64,000 nt of DNA, taken from NCBI RefSeq assembly GCF_014642835.1, contig NZ_BMJA01000001.1, positions 1,289,102-1,353,101 of the forward strand, in the 5' to 3' direction. The notes under the pieces were generated by a model, which saw nothing but the letters and a program-made list of their open reading frames with translations, was not told the origin of the DNA and ran no database searches. Both the position numbers and the translations under genes were made by a program. Positions 49,091 through 58,856 of this stretch are shown one piece after another. The DNA comes from Dyella nitratireducens. Its GTDB lineage: Bacteria > Pseudomonadota > Gammaproteobacteria > Xanthomonadales > Rhodanobacteraceae. The number at the start of each line of letters is the position of its first letter. Position 1 is the stretch's first letter.

Positions 49091-50014
49091 CTACGCAGGC
49101 TTCTCAGCCTCAAAAATCGTATTGCAGTTTCCCACGATGCCGCTCTCAGGCTCATAGAGATTCCAGGCGCGTACTTTGAAACCAAGCGTCTCAAGCTTGC
49201 GTATCATTTCGACCCCAAAGATTGTCCACACAAGGACACCTTCGCTCGGACGTACAGGATCGCTGTGATATAGCTTTTCGGCCAAGTACTTCACCTCACC
49301 GTTTTCGATAACTGCCCTAACATCATCTTCGATGGTCAATGGATTGAACGGAGCGGTGAATATGTGCCGCCCACCCGGCTTGAGTACTCTGAAAACCTCC
49401 ATATGGGCATCGTACGGCGCCGGCACATGCTCAAGTACGTCACTAGATAGAACCAGATCCAGTGATTTGCTTTCGAAAGAAAGCTTTTGCAGATCTTCAT
49501 GCCGAATTTTGTTGATGATCTCACCGCCAGGGTGTCCTTCGCCGAAGTATTCGGAACAGATATACCCTGGATTGATCATTAAGCGATTATGCAAAGGCCC
49601 ATTGGCTTCCACGTTATAAAACGAAAAGCTTTGTGGAAACCATATCGGGCCAATAGGAGATAGATTGAAGCGGCGTCGCACCATCAACGCCATTTGCCTC
49701 TGGCGATTTGATGAGCCGCACAACAAACAACCTCCTGACTCGCGAAGATTTTCAGTGAAATCCACGAATGTTGTGCGATTCCCGCATACGGGACAGATGC
49801 CCTCAAGAACACCAGAAGCAATCACCGCAGACGAATCTATATAAGGTTCAAGTGGGTACAGCAGCTGCGACTCAGTCTGGCTCGTCATCCTCCTGAAATA
49901 CCCTCCGACGGATGTTAAGGTCAAGTCAGGCGAGAATTTCTGTATTGAGGCGTTCATCCGAGATGGACCTCTTGCGCTGTAATAAGTAGACATAGCGCGT
50001 GTCATCTGTTCCAT
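49091..50014 (-). CDS. Zinc-ribbon SAM-dependent methyltransferase
   Basis: A 307-residue methyltransferase-like protein. A zinc ribbon is seen as CPVCGN and CLLCGS, about 27 residues apart; the methyltransferase core follows with DLVLSSDVLEHVPAP and EVFRVLKPGGRHIFTAPF. ATG 50014 was chosen over a TTG at 50053. It has a clear C-terminal WTIFGVEMIRKLETLGF segment typical of methyltransferase type 11 proteins. It lies in the polysaccharide locus, so a sugar-methylation role is possible, unproven. The second of three such proteins. Confidence 0.8.
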   Translation of the reverse strand: MEQMTRAMSTYYSARGPSRMNASIQKFSPDLTLTSVGGYFRRMTSQTESQLLYPLEPYIDSSAVIASGVLEGICPVCGNRTTFVDFTENLRESGGCLLCGSSNRQRQMALMVRRRFNLSPIGPIWFPQSFSFYNVEANGPLHNRLMINPGYICSEYFGEGHPGGEIINKIRHEDLQKLSFESKSLDLVLSSDVLEHVPAPYDAHMEVFRVLKPGGRHIFTAPFNPLTIEDDVRAVIENGEVKYLAEKLYHSDPVRPSEGVLVWTIFGVEMIRKLETLGFKVRAWNLYEPESGIVGNCNTIFEAEKPA

Positions 50015-50053
50015 ACTTACTTCTTCGATGCGCACCGAAGTCGCTTGGTGCAA

Positions 50054-50423
50054 ACCATCTTGACTGGATTGCTGTCGGCTTGCGCAACCGAATAAAGACC
50101 TTGGAACTCTGGCAGGCTACTACGTCTTGTTAGGCTAAGACACATTACCGCTCACTTGCCGTGATGAAAACCTTAATAGCCGTTTAATACTTCGAAGCAA
50201 GCCCTATCTCTTGGGAAGACTCTCTTGGTCACACTGACTTGCTTAGCAACAAGCTAAATACCTTCTTAGCAAAGGATTTCTGTGCCTCAAACCCGGATAA
50301 TAACCATGCATCCTTTAAAACTGGCTCCACCAGATGAAAGCCCACATTAGCGGTAGTGCTATAAAAGCAACCGTATTTGGCTAATCTCAATTTTATTGAT
50401 ATTGAGATTATTCAAGGCATTTA
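50054..50423. other. Intergenic region, no gene seen
   Basis: AT-rich sequence between the methyltransferase and lipoprotein genes. It holds no open frame with family features and no clear hairpin. It presumably contains the methyltransferase promoter. Confidence 0.4.
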
Positions 50424-50861
50424 TTAGGTCCGACCCAGACATTTGGATAGATAAACCTGCCGTAAAGCGAGGGTCTTGCCGGTTTCGGTATCCGTCATAC
50501 GAAACGTTGTGTCGTTACCAACCCATTCACCGGTTACCGCTGATCCTCTAGTCGATCCCGTCGTCCACCTTTTGGCGCGACTTTGCCCATCCTGCACCCA
50601 GATATCAACATGCTGAACCTCACTTCTAAATGTATTCCATGCAACCTCCGTGCTTTCTCGACCACTTGGATGCTCGCATAGATCGATACTCGCTGGCGTA
50701 ATCGTCAAACTCACTCCCTTCAATTGATAACCATCTCCGCGACCATTTAACAGACCACTGCCGGGGACATACAACTCACTTGTACTCTCCGAAAATCGTG
50801 AGCAGCTCGTGCAGAGAATCGATATCGCGAGTGCAAACGATACTGCGCTTAACGCCCTCAT
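50424..50861 (-). CDS. Small putative lipoprotein of a glycosylation operon, function unknown
   Basis: A 145-residue protein with a signal sequence ending CTSC, an atypical but possible lipobox (Cys at -3), giving a mature lipoprotein from about residue 20. The mature part is small and looks beta-rich, with LTITPASIDLCEHP and VDIWVQDGQ, then GSAVTGEWVGNDTTFRMTD. Its start overlaps the stop of the upstream GT2 gene by four bases, so it is part of that operon. I do not recognise its family with confidence. Possibly an outer-membrane or periplasmic accessory of glycan transfer. Confidence 0.62.
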   Translation of the reverse strand: MRALSAVSFALAISILCTSCSRFSESTSELYVPGSGLLNGRGDGYQLKGVSLTITPASIDLCEHPSGRESTEVAWNTFRSEVQHVDIWVQDGQSRAKRWTTGSTRGSAVTGEWVGNDTTFRMTDTETGKTLALRQVYLSKCLGRT

Positions 50862-51853
50862 TCTTTCTCCCTTTCCTTAATAAGGGGATGAATTGGCTGT
50901 GTTGGCTGGTTGGCCACATCATAGTTTAGCCATGAGAGCAACAGCTGTACTCCGATAATCAGGGGCAACGCTGCGGCCATCACGACACCCGCAGCGTTGG
51001 GTAAGCCATTGATATGCCCCTCGAGCCAATGCCAAGCCCCATAGCAAATCGCAAAAAAAATCAGCGGCACGGATAAAAGCAGTTCTATCGATGCCAACGA
51101 AAAATTTCTGATGAAGTAGCTATAGAGAAGACGTCGCCCGAAGTTCCGTAAATTACCTCTCAAAAATGGCAGCATCACTTTAGCGGGATTCAAGCTAGAT
51201 GGCTCATCACCATAAACTGCCCACATTGGCATCTCTGCTACGACTGCCCGTACTTGATTTAGGTTGTAGAGCATATCGGATTCAAAAAAATATCGCTTCG
51301 CGATATTGTCAAGCTCTAGCTCCTGCAAAACATCTCGATGAATGGCGGTAAAACCATTGGTGGGATCAAACAGCTGCCAATAGCCACTGGAAAGCTTGGT
51401 TAGAAAAGATAAGCCGGCATTACCAAACAATCGTACCCATGGCATTGCCGATACGTCGCGTATCCTATGAAAGCGATTGCCTTTCACGTAATCGGCACGT
51501 CCCATGAGGATAGGACGTGCTAATCTCTCGATCAGCGCAGGGTCCATTTGACCATCGCCATCGAGTTTCACTACAGCAACCGCCGCCGTGCTAGCCGCGG
51601 CCTTGTAACCAGTAACGGTAGCTCCTCCCACCCCTTGATTCAGCGCGTGCTTGATGACATGAACGCGCGAGTCAGTACATTCGGCCAAGACCAAATCCCC
51701 AGTATTAACCGGACAAGCATCGTCCACCACAAAAATCCAGCCGACCTCGCGACCAATACGCGGTATAAGATCAAGTACCAGCTTTCCAACTCGATAGCAG
51801 GGAATAACCACCGCAATTCTGGATTCCATGTCACCACCACTTGAAATATCCAT
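50858..51853 (-). CDS. GtrB-like GT2 glycosyltransferase with two membrane helices
   Basis: A 331-residue enzyme with an N-terminal GT2 domain (IAVVIPCYRVG, VVDDACPVNTG, KLDGDGQMDP) and two C-terminal transmembrane helices near 250-272 and 285-308, the plan of GtrB/bactoprenol glucosyltransferases. It would load a sugar onto undecaprenyl phosphate. ATG 51853 has GGAAAA upstream; ATG 51829 is an alternative. Together with the GtrA and GT-C genes upstream it forms a serotype-conversion-like module. The sugar is unknown. Confidence 0.88.
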   Translation of the reverse strand: MDISSGGDMESRIAVVIPCYRVGKLVLDLIPRIGREVGWIFVVDDACPVNTGDLVLAECTDSRVHVIKHALNQGVGGATVTGYKAAASTAAVAVVKLDGDGQMDPALIERLARPILMGRADYVKGNRFHRIRDVSAMPWVRLFGNAGLSFLTKLSSGYWQLFDPTNGFTAIHRDVLQELELDNIAKRYFFESDMLYNLNQVRAVVAEMPMWAVYGDEPSSLNPAKVMLPFLRGNLRNFGRRLLYSYFIRNFSLASIELLLSVPLIFFAICYGAWHWLEGHINGLPNAAGVVMAAALPLIIGVQLLLSWLNYDVANQPTQPIHPLIKEREKE

Positions 51854-51897
51854 GCACTTTTCCGATTAACCAACTACGTCGAGGGTGAAATATCTAT

Positions 51898-52281
51898 TCA
51901 ATTATAGACCCAATATTTTGATACCAAAAAGCTCAACAAAGCCAAAAAGATATCCACAACCGGTTTCACCATCCAAGCGACGTGGAGCCCCTTGTAATGC
52001 GAAATCAGCGTGATAATAACTGTGCTCACCAGCGTGGTCATGGACCAAAGCACAGCGAATTTCAAAAGATGCCAACCATGCAAACGCCATTCGCGCTCTT
52101 CGGAAAACGTCCATGCACCATTGAGCCAGAAACCAAAGCTCGCCCCAACGATACGCCCGGATACATTAGCGACACTGCTGCCGCAACCAACCTTAGTAAG
52201 CGCGACAAATACCAGCCAGTCGATCGCAAGCTGAATCAGGCCGACCATCACAAACGAAGCACCTTGCTTTAGAAGCCTCAT
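51898..52281 (-). CDS. GtrA-family small membrane protein (putative glycolipid flippase)
   Basis: A 127-residue protein with four transmembrane helices of the GtrA family. Typical features are FVMVGLIQLAIDWLVFVAL, RIVGASFGFWLNGAWTF and the terminal LSFLVSKYWVY. GtrA proteins are proposed to flip undecaprenyl-phosphate-glucose. It begins immediately at the stop of the GT-C-like gene and precedes the GtrB-like gene, giving the classic three-part set in one direction. Confidence 0.88.
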   Translation of the reverse strand: MRLLKQGASFVMVGLIQLAIDWLVFVALTKVGCGSSVANVSGRIVGASFGFWLNGAWTFSEEREWRLHGWHLLKFAVLWSMTTLVSTVIITLISHYKGLHVAWMVKPVVDIFLALLSFLVSKYWVYN

Positions 52282-54423
52282 TCATTTGCCTCGAAGATCA
52301 ATGTACTTTCTAACAACAAGTAACGGTTGTTCGTTCATCTTTCCACCAATATCTCGTGACTCCAAAAGTGGAAAGACGTCTGCCTCACAATCAACATTAC
52401 AAACTCGCCATAACTGAGCCTGTCCGACGCTGTATTCCTTGAAAGCATGCAACCGTATCAAAGCATTTCCAAGTGGTACACCGGGGTCATCGAATGTTAA
52501 AACATGATCAATCCCAGTTCTCGCGAACAGCCTAATCCAATTCTCTCCAGAAGAATCTTCATTTGCCTTCGCGGCCGCACTTGCGAAGGTTGAGTCATAC
52601 CAAACCGACGTAACCGCTCGCCCCTCGAAAGGCCCCAAGAATGGGCGCTTAATATCAGCCAAGTATAGGAAGTAACTGTCACCATAATGCGAAAAAAGAT
52701 AATTTTGTATCAATACCTCAGGCACAAATTGCTTATAAGCCTTCAGCTGAACACTATCCTGCAAGCCATTCATCCCTCGCATTATTTGCCAAATAATATC
52801 ACCATTGAATATGTAGCTACACGAAGGAATAAATACGACGTTAAGTGAAACAAGGCTAGCGAGAATAAGATTTCCAATTCTCTGGAAATTCATCCCTTGC
52901 CAAATAACAAGCGCAATTGGAAAAAGCGGCATCATGGATGGCAGAATATATCGCGCATACTGAATTCCCACGAATATACCAGACATACAAAGCAGCAGAG
53001 GTAAACTGATCCAGCGAAGCCTCGCTCTGGTAAGCGACATGAGCACTGCCCCCAAAAAAGCGAGCAATATGAATCCAAAGGCACCAGGGTAGGCCTCTTG
53101 AAATTTGTCAGTATGAAAGGTGATTTGCCAAATCGTGTCCCAGTGAAGCCCTTGATGCCAACGTTGATCGTCAAAGTTCGTTGCAGGGCCGAACGGTGAT
53201 TTAAAAATGCCGTTAAATATTGGGAATACAGGATTCCCAGTCACATACCATGCGTAGAAGTAGCTCGATCCGCACACCAACAAACCTATGGGAAGTGAGG
53301 AAAGCATCAGCCTTATGAAGCGACCCGGCTTGTATGTGACTAGCAATACGAGCGCGAAGGGCAATATAAGCAAGATTTGCGTCGCTTTTAACGCAATTAG
53401 CAGACCGCTTATAATAATAAAAGGATAAATTGCGTTATTCTTCCTATAGCGCATACCCTTAGCTGCAATCACGACAAGCGCTATGGTTGCTGTAGTGATA
53501 GCGTTGTCTGCCTGCATTGATGCATTTAGTGCCGTCAGCAGAGGAACGGATGCATACGCGGCCAGCGAAAACCACCTCAATCCTGCATGCAATCCGATAA
53601 CCCGCCCGAGTTGCCATAGTCCTCCCAAAGCCAGTGCAAACCAACATGCATTCGCAGCACTACTCTTAAGACACCCACTCAATACGGCTATATACCCCTG
53701 AAGGATATCGCTCGCCCAAGGTGCAAGCGCCCATCCTTGCGAAGCTACGTCCATCTTGTATCGACCCAGCGAAAGCAGCTGGGTTGGGAGAAGCATATGA
53801 TAGGCAACATCATCGAATTGAATAGTCGGTAGGAGCAATGCGAGCGAGGCAACAGTGATTATCAACATGGAGAATGCAGCTTGCCTGGGTGCAGCGGATA
53901 CACCTAAGGTCCAGTGCGTTCGAGCGTGATCCAACGCTCTAAAAATTTGTTGTCGGCCTGAAAACGAGATTGCACCTAATGTAGAAGCGTATATCAGGAA
54001 ACCATGAACGTGGAATGGCAACAACCAACCAACGACGCCCGTTAACATTGCAATGCCACACATTACAGATATTACATATCCTAGCGATCCATTTCGGCGC
54101 TGAATCCTCTCACCTATAACTAACGACGCAGCAAGCATTAGCAACGCTGCTACAATAGCGGTTACTCCAAGAACTCGTGCTAGAAGTAGCATAGCCGTGA
54201 CAGCGATGCCGGACGCCAAACGTATTCTACATATCCTGCTAATAATTCCGCCGCTTACCAAAATTAAGCCGGCGATAATCAAATTATGTCGAACGGTTTG
54301 CGAATCAAGTTGCACGAAGACGTTAGTGGTAAATAGCCCATATATCAATATTATAAAACCAGAAATCGTCACCGATCTTTCTGTCCACGGTGCCCGTCGC
54401 CGTATACCATTGATAAAACCCAT
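52282..54423 (-). CDS. Large GT-C-like polytopic membrane glycosyltransferase
   Basis: A 713-residue protein with about 13-15 hydrophobic helices and a soluble C-terminal part (about residues 540-713). The acidic motif FDDVAYHMLLP in a periplasmic loop resembles the DD/DE catalytic motifs of GT-C enzymes such as PMT/ArnT; the helix after it continues QLLSLGRYKMD. I start at ATG 54423, preceded by AGGAAGAGG, rather than at 54579. It neighbours GtrA- and GtrB-like genes, so it may be the acceptor-specific transferase that attaches the polyprenyl-linked sugar. Acceptor unknown. Confidence 0.75.
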   Translation of the reverse strand: MGFINGIRRRAPWTERSVTISGFIILIYGLFTTNVFVQLDSQTVRHNLIIAGLILVSGGIISRICRIRLASGIAVTAMLLLARVLGVTAIVAALLMLAASLVIGERIQRRNGSLGYVISVMCGIAMLTGVVGWLLPFHVHGFLIYASTLGAISFSGRQQIFRALDHARTHWTLGVSAAPRQAAFSMLIITVASLALLLPTIQFDDVAYHMLLPTQLLSLGRYKMDVASQGWALAPWASDILQGYIAVLSGCLKSSAANACWFALALGGLWQLGRVIGLHAGLRWFSLAAYASVPLLTALNASMQADNAITTATIALVVIAAKGMRYRKNNAIYPFIIISGLLIALKATQILLILPFALVLLVTYKPGRFIRLMLSSLPIGLLVCGSSYFYAWYVTGNPVFPIFNGIFKSPFGPATNFDDQRWHQGLHWDTIWQITFHTDKFQEAYPGAFGFILLAFLGAVLMSLTRARLRWISLPLLLCMSGIFVGIQYARYILPSMMPLFPIALVIWQGMNFQRIGNLILASLVSLNVVFIPSCSYIFNGDIIWQIMRGMNGLQDSVQLKAYKQFVPEVLIQNYLFSHYGDSYFLYLADIKRPFLGPFEGRAVTSVWYDSTFASAAAKANEDSSGENWIRLFARTGIDHVLTFDDPGVPLGNALIRLHAFKEYSVGQAQLWRVCNVDCEADVFPLLESRDIGGKMNEQPLLVVRKYIDLRGK

Positions 54424-54733
54424 TGCCTCTTCCTTATGCTCAATCAAATTGCCTTCACGACTGCCAAGCGACCAGTAGCAAGAGTACACTCGATCAAACT
54501 GTATCATCCCAAGCAGCAATCCTTTGAGATAAATACGGACGCTAACCGAATCCGCCGTGTTATCATTAAGCCCTTTCATTACTAGGAGTGAAAGTACTCG
54601 CTAATCATTGTAAGAGTAAAACAAGACTGGCCCGCTGGCTCAGCACATTGCCTACTTTTGACACAAACTATACGACACTGAGCAGAGAATTGCGGCAGAT
54701 TGCAAGCAGGTCATTAAGTCGATCGATCCGGGC

Positions 54734-55900
54734 TTACTCACTAGGGATGACTTCTCTAACTGCATCAATAACCCGCTCTACATCCTTATCTGACATACCG
54801 GCTGAAAGAGGCAAGCTCACCGTTTCTCGCCCCAGCTTCATGGCCCTTGGCCACCGCTCCGGTGTCCAGCCAAAACGCTGCTGATAATATGAGTGTTCGG
54901 GAATGGACATATAGTGCACGCCCGTGCCGACACCAACTGTTGTCATGGCTTCTAGGACAAAGTCGCGGGAGATGCCACAGCGGCTAGAGTCGACCATCAC
55001 TGTATACAAGTGCCGGCCATGACGGGTATTTGCTTCCGGCATCGCGGGAAGGGTGATCGGCAAGCCAGCAAAGGCCTCATCATAGCAATGCCAAATCGCA
55101 GCGCGGCGCTGCCAATTGCGATCCACCCTCGCGAGCTGATGAAGACCGAGTGCTGCTTGAATGTCCATCATGTTGTACTTGAAGCCACACTCCATCACTT
55201 GATAGTGCCTGTAACCACTGTCACTGAAGCGATGCCAGGCGTCCTTGCTCATGCCATGCAAGGCTAAAATGCGCGTGCGAGCAATCTGCTCTTCATTACG
55301 CCCGACGATCATGCCCCCTTCGCCCGCTACTACGTTCTTCGTAACGTAAAAGCTGAAACAACCAAATTCGCCGAATGTACCCACCGGCTGACCGTGGTAT
55401 GTGGCCTCTACGGCATGAGCGCAGTCTTCGATCACGACCAAATCGTGCTTGCGTGCAATCGCCATGATTGCATCCATGTCACACGGGCGTCCAGCAAAAT
55501 GTACGGGAAGAATGGCGCGCGTACGTGGCGTAATGGCCGCCTCAATGGCAGCCGGATCGATGTTCTGTGTTTGCGGATCGACATCCGCGAGCACTGGCTG
55601 CAATCCTGCATGTAGGATTGCGTTGACTGTGGCGCAAAACGTCAGTGGCGTAGTGATAACCTCGGCACCTGGCTCGATGTCTGCAGCAAGCATGCTGACG
55701 TGCAGCGCCGCCGTACAAGAATTGACCGCCGCTACCTGCGCAGGCCCCACTCCGCAGTGTTCCGCGAAATCAGCTTCGAAGCGCGCTACCCGTGGGCCAG
55801 TACCAAGCCATCCAGAACGTAGGCAAGCGATGACTTCGTCGATCTCCGCCTCCTCGATCTGGGGTGCCCCGAATACCAGGAACTGTGACGACGGCTCCAT
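54734..55900 (-). CDS. DegT/DnrJ/EryC1 aminotransferase
   Basis: A 388-residue PLP-dependent sugar aminotransferase. The Lys that binds PLP is in SFYVTKNVVAGEGG; other motifs are GWLGTGPRVARFE, VNSCTAALHV, EDCAHAVEATY and HYMSIPEHSYYQ. The family makes amino sugars from 3- or 4-keto nucleotide sugars. ATG 55900 has GGAG five bases upstream. It is the likely source of an amino sugar for the polysaccharide. The preceding dehydratase/ketosugar gene is not in the window. Confidence 0.93.
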   Translation of the reverse strand: MEPSSQFLVFGAPQIEEAEIDEVIACLRSGWLGTGPRVARFEADFAEHCGVGPAQVAAVNSCTAALHVSMLAADIEPGAEVITTPLTFCATVNAILHAGLQPVLADVDPQTQNIDPAAIEAAITPRTRAILPVHFAGRPCDMDAIMAIARKHDLVVIEDCAHAVEATYHGQPVGTFGEFGCFSFYVTKNVVAGEGGMIVGRNEEQIARTRILALHGMSKDAWHRFSDSGYRHYQVMECGFKYNMMDIQAALGLHQLARVDRNWQRRAAIWHCYDEAFAGLPITLPAMPEANTRHGRHLYTVMVDSSRCGISRDFVLEAMTTVGVGTGVHYMSIPEHSYYQQRFGWTPERWPRAMKLGRETVSLPLSAGMSDKDVERVIDAVREVIPSE

Positions 55901-55970
55901 GCTAACTCCACGTAAATATGAGGGCATAAGCTTACACGCCCTATTACCTCATAGGTTTGCCTCAATATCC

Positions 55971-57824
55971 TTAGCGGCTGGCAGGTATCAGATAGGTGAC
56001 TAACTGCTCCACCAGTGCCTCAAGCTTGGCACCTTCAGTATGCAGGTGCAGTTCCGGCGCAGCAGGCGTCTCATAGGGCGAATCGATTCCTGTAAAGTTG
56101 CTGATTTGTCCTTCTCTTGCCTTTCGATAGAGACCCTTCGGATCACGACGCTCGCACTCCTCTAGCGAGGTATCGACAAATACCTCGACGAATTCGTCAT
56201 GCGCAAACAAGCCGCGAGCGAATTCACGCTCATTGCGAAAAGGTGAGATCACACAGACCAGCACGATCAGTCCCGCATCCACCATAAGGTGAGCAACCTC
56301 GGCTACTCGCCGCACGTTTTCCACGCGCGCCTCAGGTGTAAACCCTAAATCACGATTCAACCCATGGCGAAGATTGTCCCCGTCCAATAGATATGTGTGA
56401 TAGCCCAAGGCACACAAACGACGTTCAAGCTGGTTTGCTATGGTCGACTTGCCGGCACCAGACAATCCAGTCAACCAGACGCAGCGCGGTGGCTGTCCTT
56501 TGCCCCTCGCACGTGCCTGCTTGTCAACATCCAAGTGCTGCCAATGTACGTTCGCCGCCCGACGCAGAGCAAAGTCCAGCATGCCGCAGGCAACAGTGGC
56601 ATGGCTTTGCCGGTCAATGAGTATGAAGCCGCCAAGGACGTGGTTTACGGCGTAAGGTTCAAACGCTATAGGATGATCAAGATCGATGTTGCAGGATCCG
56701 ACTTCATTGAGTTCCAGCCGATGCGCAGCGAGCTTCGCCTGAGTATTCACGTCAATCTTGTGCTTGATTGAAGTAATACGTGCACTGACAGTACGAGCAC
56801 CAATCTTCAACCAATAGCCACGGCTGGGGAGTAAAGGTTCGTCTCCAAGCCACAATACGTGCCCTGCAAACTGGTCGGCTTCGAGTGCTGGATGAGCCGC
56901 ATCGACGATGAGATCGCCACGGCTGATATCGACTTCGCGATCCAGCGTCAAGGTCACCGCCTGCCCTGTGCGAGCTTCGGATATATCACCATCGGCAGTT
57001 ACGATTCGCTCAACCTTTGCTTTATGCATACCGGGCTGGATCACGACCGCCTCGCCAACCTTTACATGCCCACCGCAGACCGTTCCTGCATAGCCACGAA
57101 AATGCTGATCGGGTCGATTGACCCATTGAACGGGCATGCGGAAGTTGCCAGGCTGCTGTGGTTCAATGGAGATTGATTCCAGCACTTCGAGCAGAGCAGG
57201 ACCTTTGTACCAAGGCATACGCTGGGAACGCGAACTAATGTTGTCTCCTGTCAGCGCAGCGATTGGCAACACATATGCGGTATCGCCACCTAGCTGTTCC
57301 GCAAGCGCCAGATACTCGTTTTTAATCTCCTCATACACGTCGCTGCGATAGTCGACCAGGTCCATCTTGTTTACTGCGAGAATGATCTTGCGAATTCCTA
57401 GCAATAAGCAGATATAAGTATGTCGCCGCGTCTGCTGCAGCAAACCTTTACGTGCATCCACCAGCACTACTGCCAGATCCGCATGAGACGCCCCTGTTGC
57501 CATGTTGCGCGTGTACTGCTCATGCCCAGGGCAATCAGCCACCATGAAATGGCGCCGCGCATTGTGGAAGTAGCGGTAAGCCACATCAATGGTAATACCC
57601 TGCTGCCGTTCAGCATCCAATCCATCGGTCAGCAGCGAAAAATCCAGGGTGTCACTGTCCGGATATCGGCGACGGCTGTCTTGGCGCAATATCTCCACCT
57701 GATCGTCTGACAGCATCCCGGAGTCGTAGAGCAAACGGCCAAGTAGCGTGCTCTTGCCATCATCCACGCTCCCGCAAGTAATGAAGCGCAGCAAGTTGTG
57801 CGTCGAGGTATCGCCTCCAGCCAT
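55971..57824 (-). CDS. cysNC: Bifunctional sulfate adenylyltransferase subunit 1/adenylylsulfate kinase
   Basis: A 617-residue fusion of CysN and CysC. The N-terminal GTPase (GSVDDGKST at 18-26, [19 protein letters not shown]) drives ATP sulfurylase with CysD; the C-terminal domain (about 440-617) is an APS kinase with GLSGAGKST and [10 protein letters not shown], forming PAPS. Such fusions resemble NodQ. The start overlaps the cysD stop by one base (TGATG). PAPS here would feed the neighbouring sulfotransferase; a general sulfate-assimilation role is also possible, but cysHIJ genes are absent. Confidence 0.95.
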   Translation of the reverse strand: MAGGDTSTHNLLRFITCGSVDDGKSTLLGRLLYDSGMLSDDQVEILRQDSRRRYPDSDTLDFSLLTDGLDAERQQGITIDVAYRYFHNARRHFMVADCPGHEQYTRNMATGASHADLAVVLVDARKGLLQQTRRHTYICLLLGIRKIILAVNKMDLVDYRSDVYEEIKNEYLALAEQLGGDTAYVLPIAALTGDNISSRSQRMPWYKGPALLEVLESISIEPQQPGNFRMPVQWVNRPDQHFRGYAGTVCGGHVKVGEAVVIQPGMHKAKVERIVTADGDISEARTGQAVTLTLDREVDISRGDLIVDAAHPALEADQFAGHVLWLGDEPLLPSRGYWLKIGARTVSARITSIKHKIDVNTQAKLAAHRLELNEVGSCNIDLDHPIAFEPYAVNHVLGGFILIDRQSHATVACGMLDFALRRAANVHWQHLDVDKQARARGKGQPPRCVWLTGLSGAGKSTIANQLERRLCALGYHTYLLDGDNLRHGLNRDLGFTPEARVENVRRVAEVAHLMVDAGLIVLVCVISPFRNEREFARGLFAHDEFVEVFVDTSLEECERRDPKGLYRKAREGQISNFTGIDSPYETPAAPELHLHTEGAKLEALVEQLVTYLIPASR

Positions 57825-58729
57825 CAGAAATACCCTTCCTGCTTCTTGCGCTCCATCGAGGCAGAGGGATCATGATCGATAATTCGCCCCTGCCGCTCTG
57901 AGGTTCGCGATTGTGTCATCTCTTTGATAATGGCATCTAGCGTTTCCGCAGTTGATATGACCGCACCAGTTAGCGGGTAACAGCCAAGCGTGCGAAACCG
58001 TACCATGCGCTTTTCAATATGTTCACCCTCTCGCAGCACGAAGCGCTCATCATCAACCATGATCAATGCTCCATCGCGCTCCACGACGGGGCGTTCACGG
58101 GCAAAATAGAGAGGTACCACCGGGATATGTTCACGCCGGATGTAATGCCATACGTCCATTTCAGTCCAATTGGACAAGGGAAATACTCGAACACTTTCGC
58201 CCTTGTGGATGTGTGTGTTGTACAAGCTCCAGAATTCGGGACGCTGGCGCTTCGGGTCCCAGTGGTGCTGAGCATTGCGAAACGAGAACACGCGTTCTTT
58301 GGCACGAGACTTTTCCTCGTCGCGACGCGCACCGCCAATGGCGGCATCGAAGCCATACTTGTCCAAGGCCTGCTTGAGAGCCGCCGTCTTCATAATGTCC
58401 GTGTGCACTGCAGCACCATGAATCAGTGGAGAAATACCTTGTCTCACTCCATCTTCATTGATATGTACGAGAAGCCGTACATCATTTGAAGCTGCAACGT
58501 GGTCACGAAATGCGATCATCTCTCGAAATTTCCATGTTGTATCAACATGTAACAGAGGGATTGGTGGCCGCGCCGGATAGAAAGCTTTACGCAATAGGTG
58601 GAGCAGTACCGACGAATCTTTGCCGATAGAGTACAGCATCACAGGCCGATCAAAGCAGGCCGCCACTTCACGGAATATATGAATACTCTCGGCTTCGAGA
58701 GCATTAAGATGGGCGAACTTCGTACTCAT
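57824..58729 (-). CDS. cysD: Sulfate adenylyltransferase subunit 2
   Basis: A 301-residue ATP-sulfurylase catalytic subunit (PAPS-reductase-like fold). The PP-loop [12 protein letters not shown] is near residue 40, with [20 protein letters not shown] and [11 protein letters not shown] typical of CysD. ATG 58729 begins [20 protein letters not shown]; the frame remains open to 58792 but that part does not match. Coupled to cysNC by a TGATG overlap. Length matches CysD. Confidence 0.95.
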   Translation of the reverse strand: MSTKFAHLNALEAESIHIFREVAACFDRPVMLYSIGKDSSVLLHLLRKAFYPARPPIPLLHVDTTWKFREMIAFRDHVAASNDVRLLVHINEDGVRQGISPLIHGAAVHTDIMKTAALKQALDKYGFDAAIGGARRDEEKSRAKERVFSFRNAQHHWDPKRQRPEFWSLYNTHIHKGESVRVFPLSNWTEMDVWHYIRREHIPVVPLYFARERPVVERDGALIMVDDERFVLREGEHIEKRMVRFRTLGCYPLTGAVISTAETLDAIIKEMTQSRTSERQGRIIDHDPSASMERKKQEGYF

Positions 58730-58856
58730 CAAAGGCATAGATGGGAGCTTAAGATTACGCCATATTGCCACAGCCATTGGCACCTCACACATACCGGAAA
58801 GCTAACGGCATAAAGGGACATGAAGTCTCAGGCGGCACCCTCTTAGCCTCCGGCGT

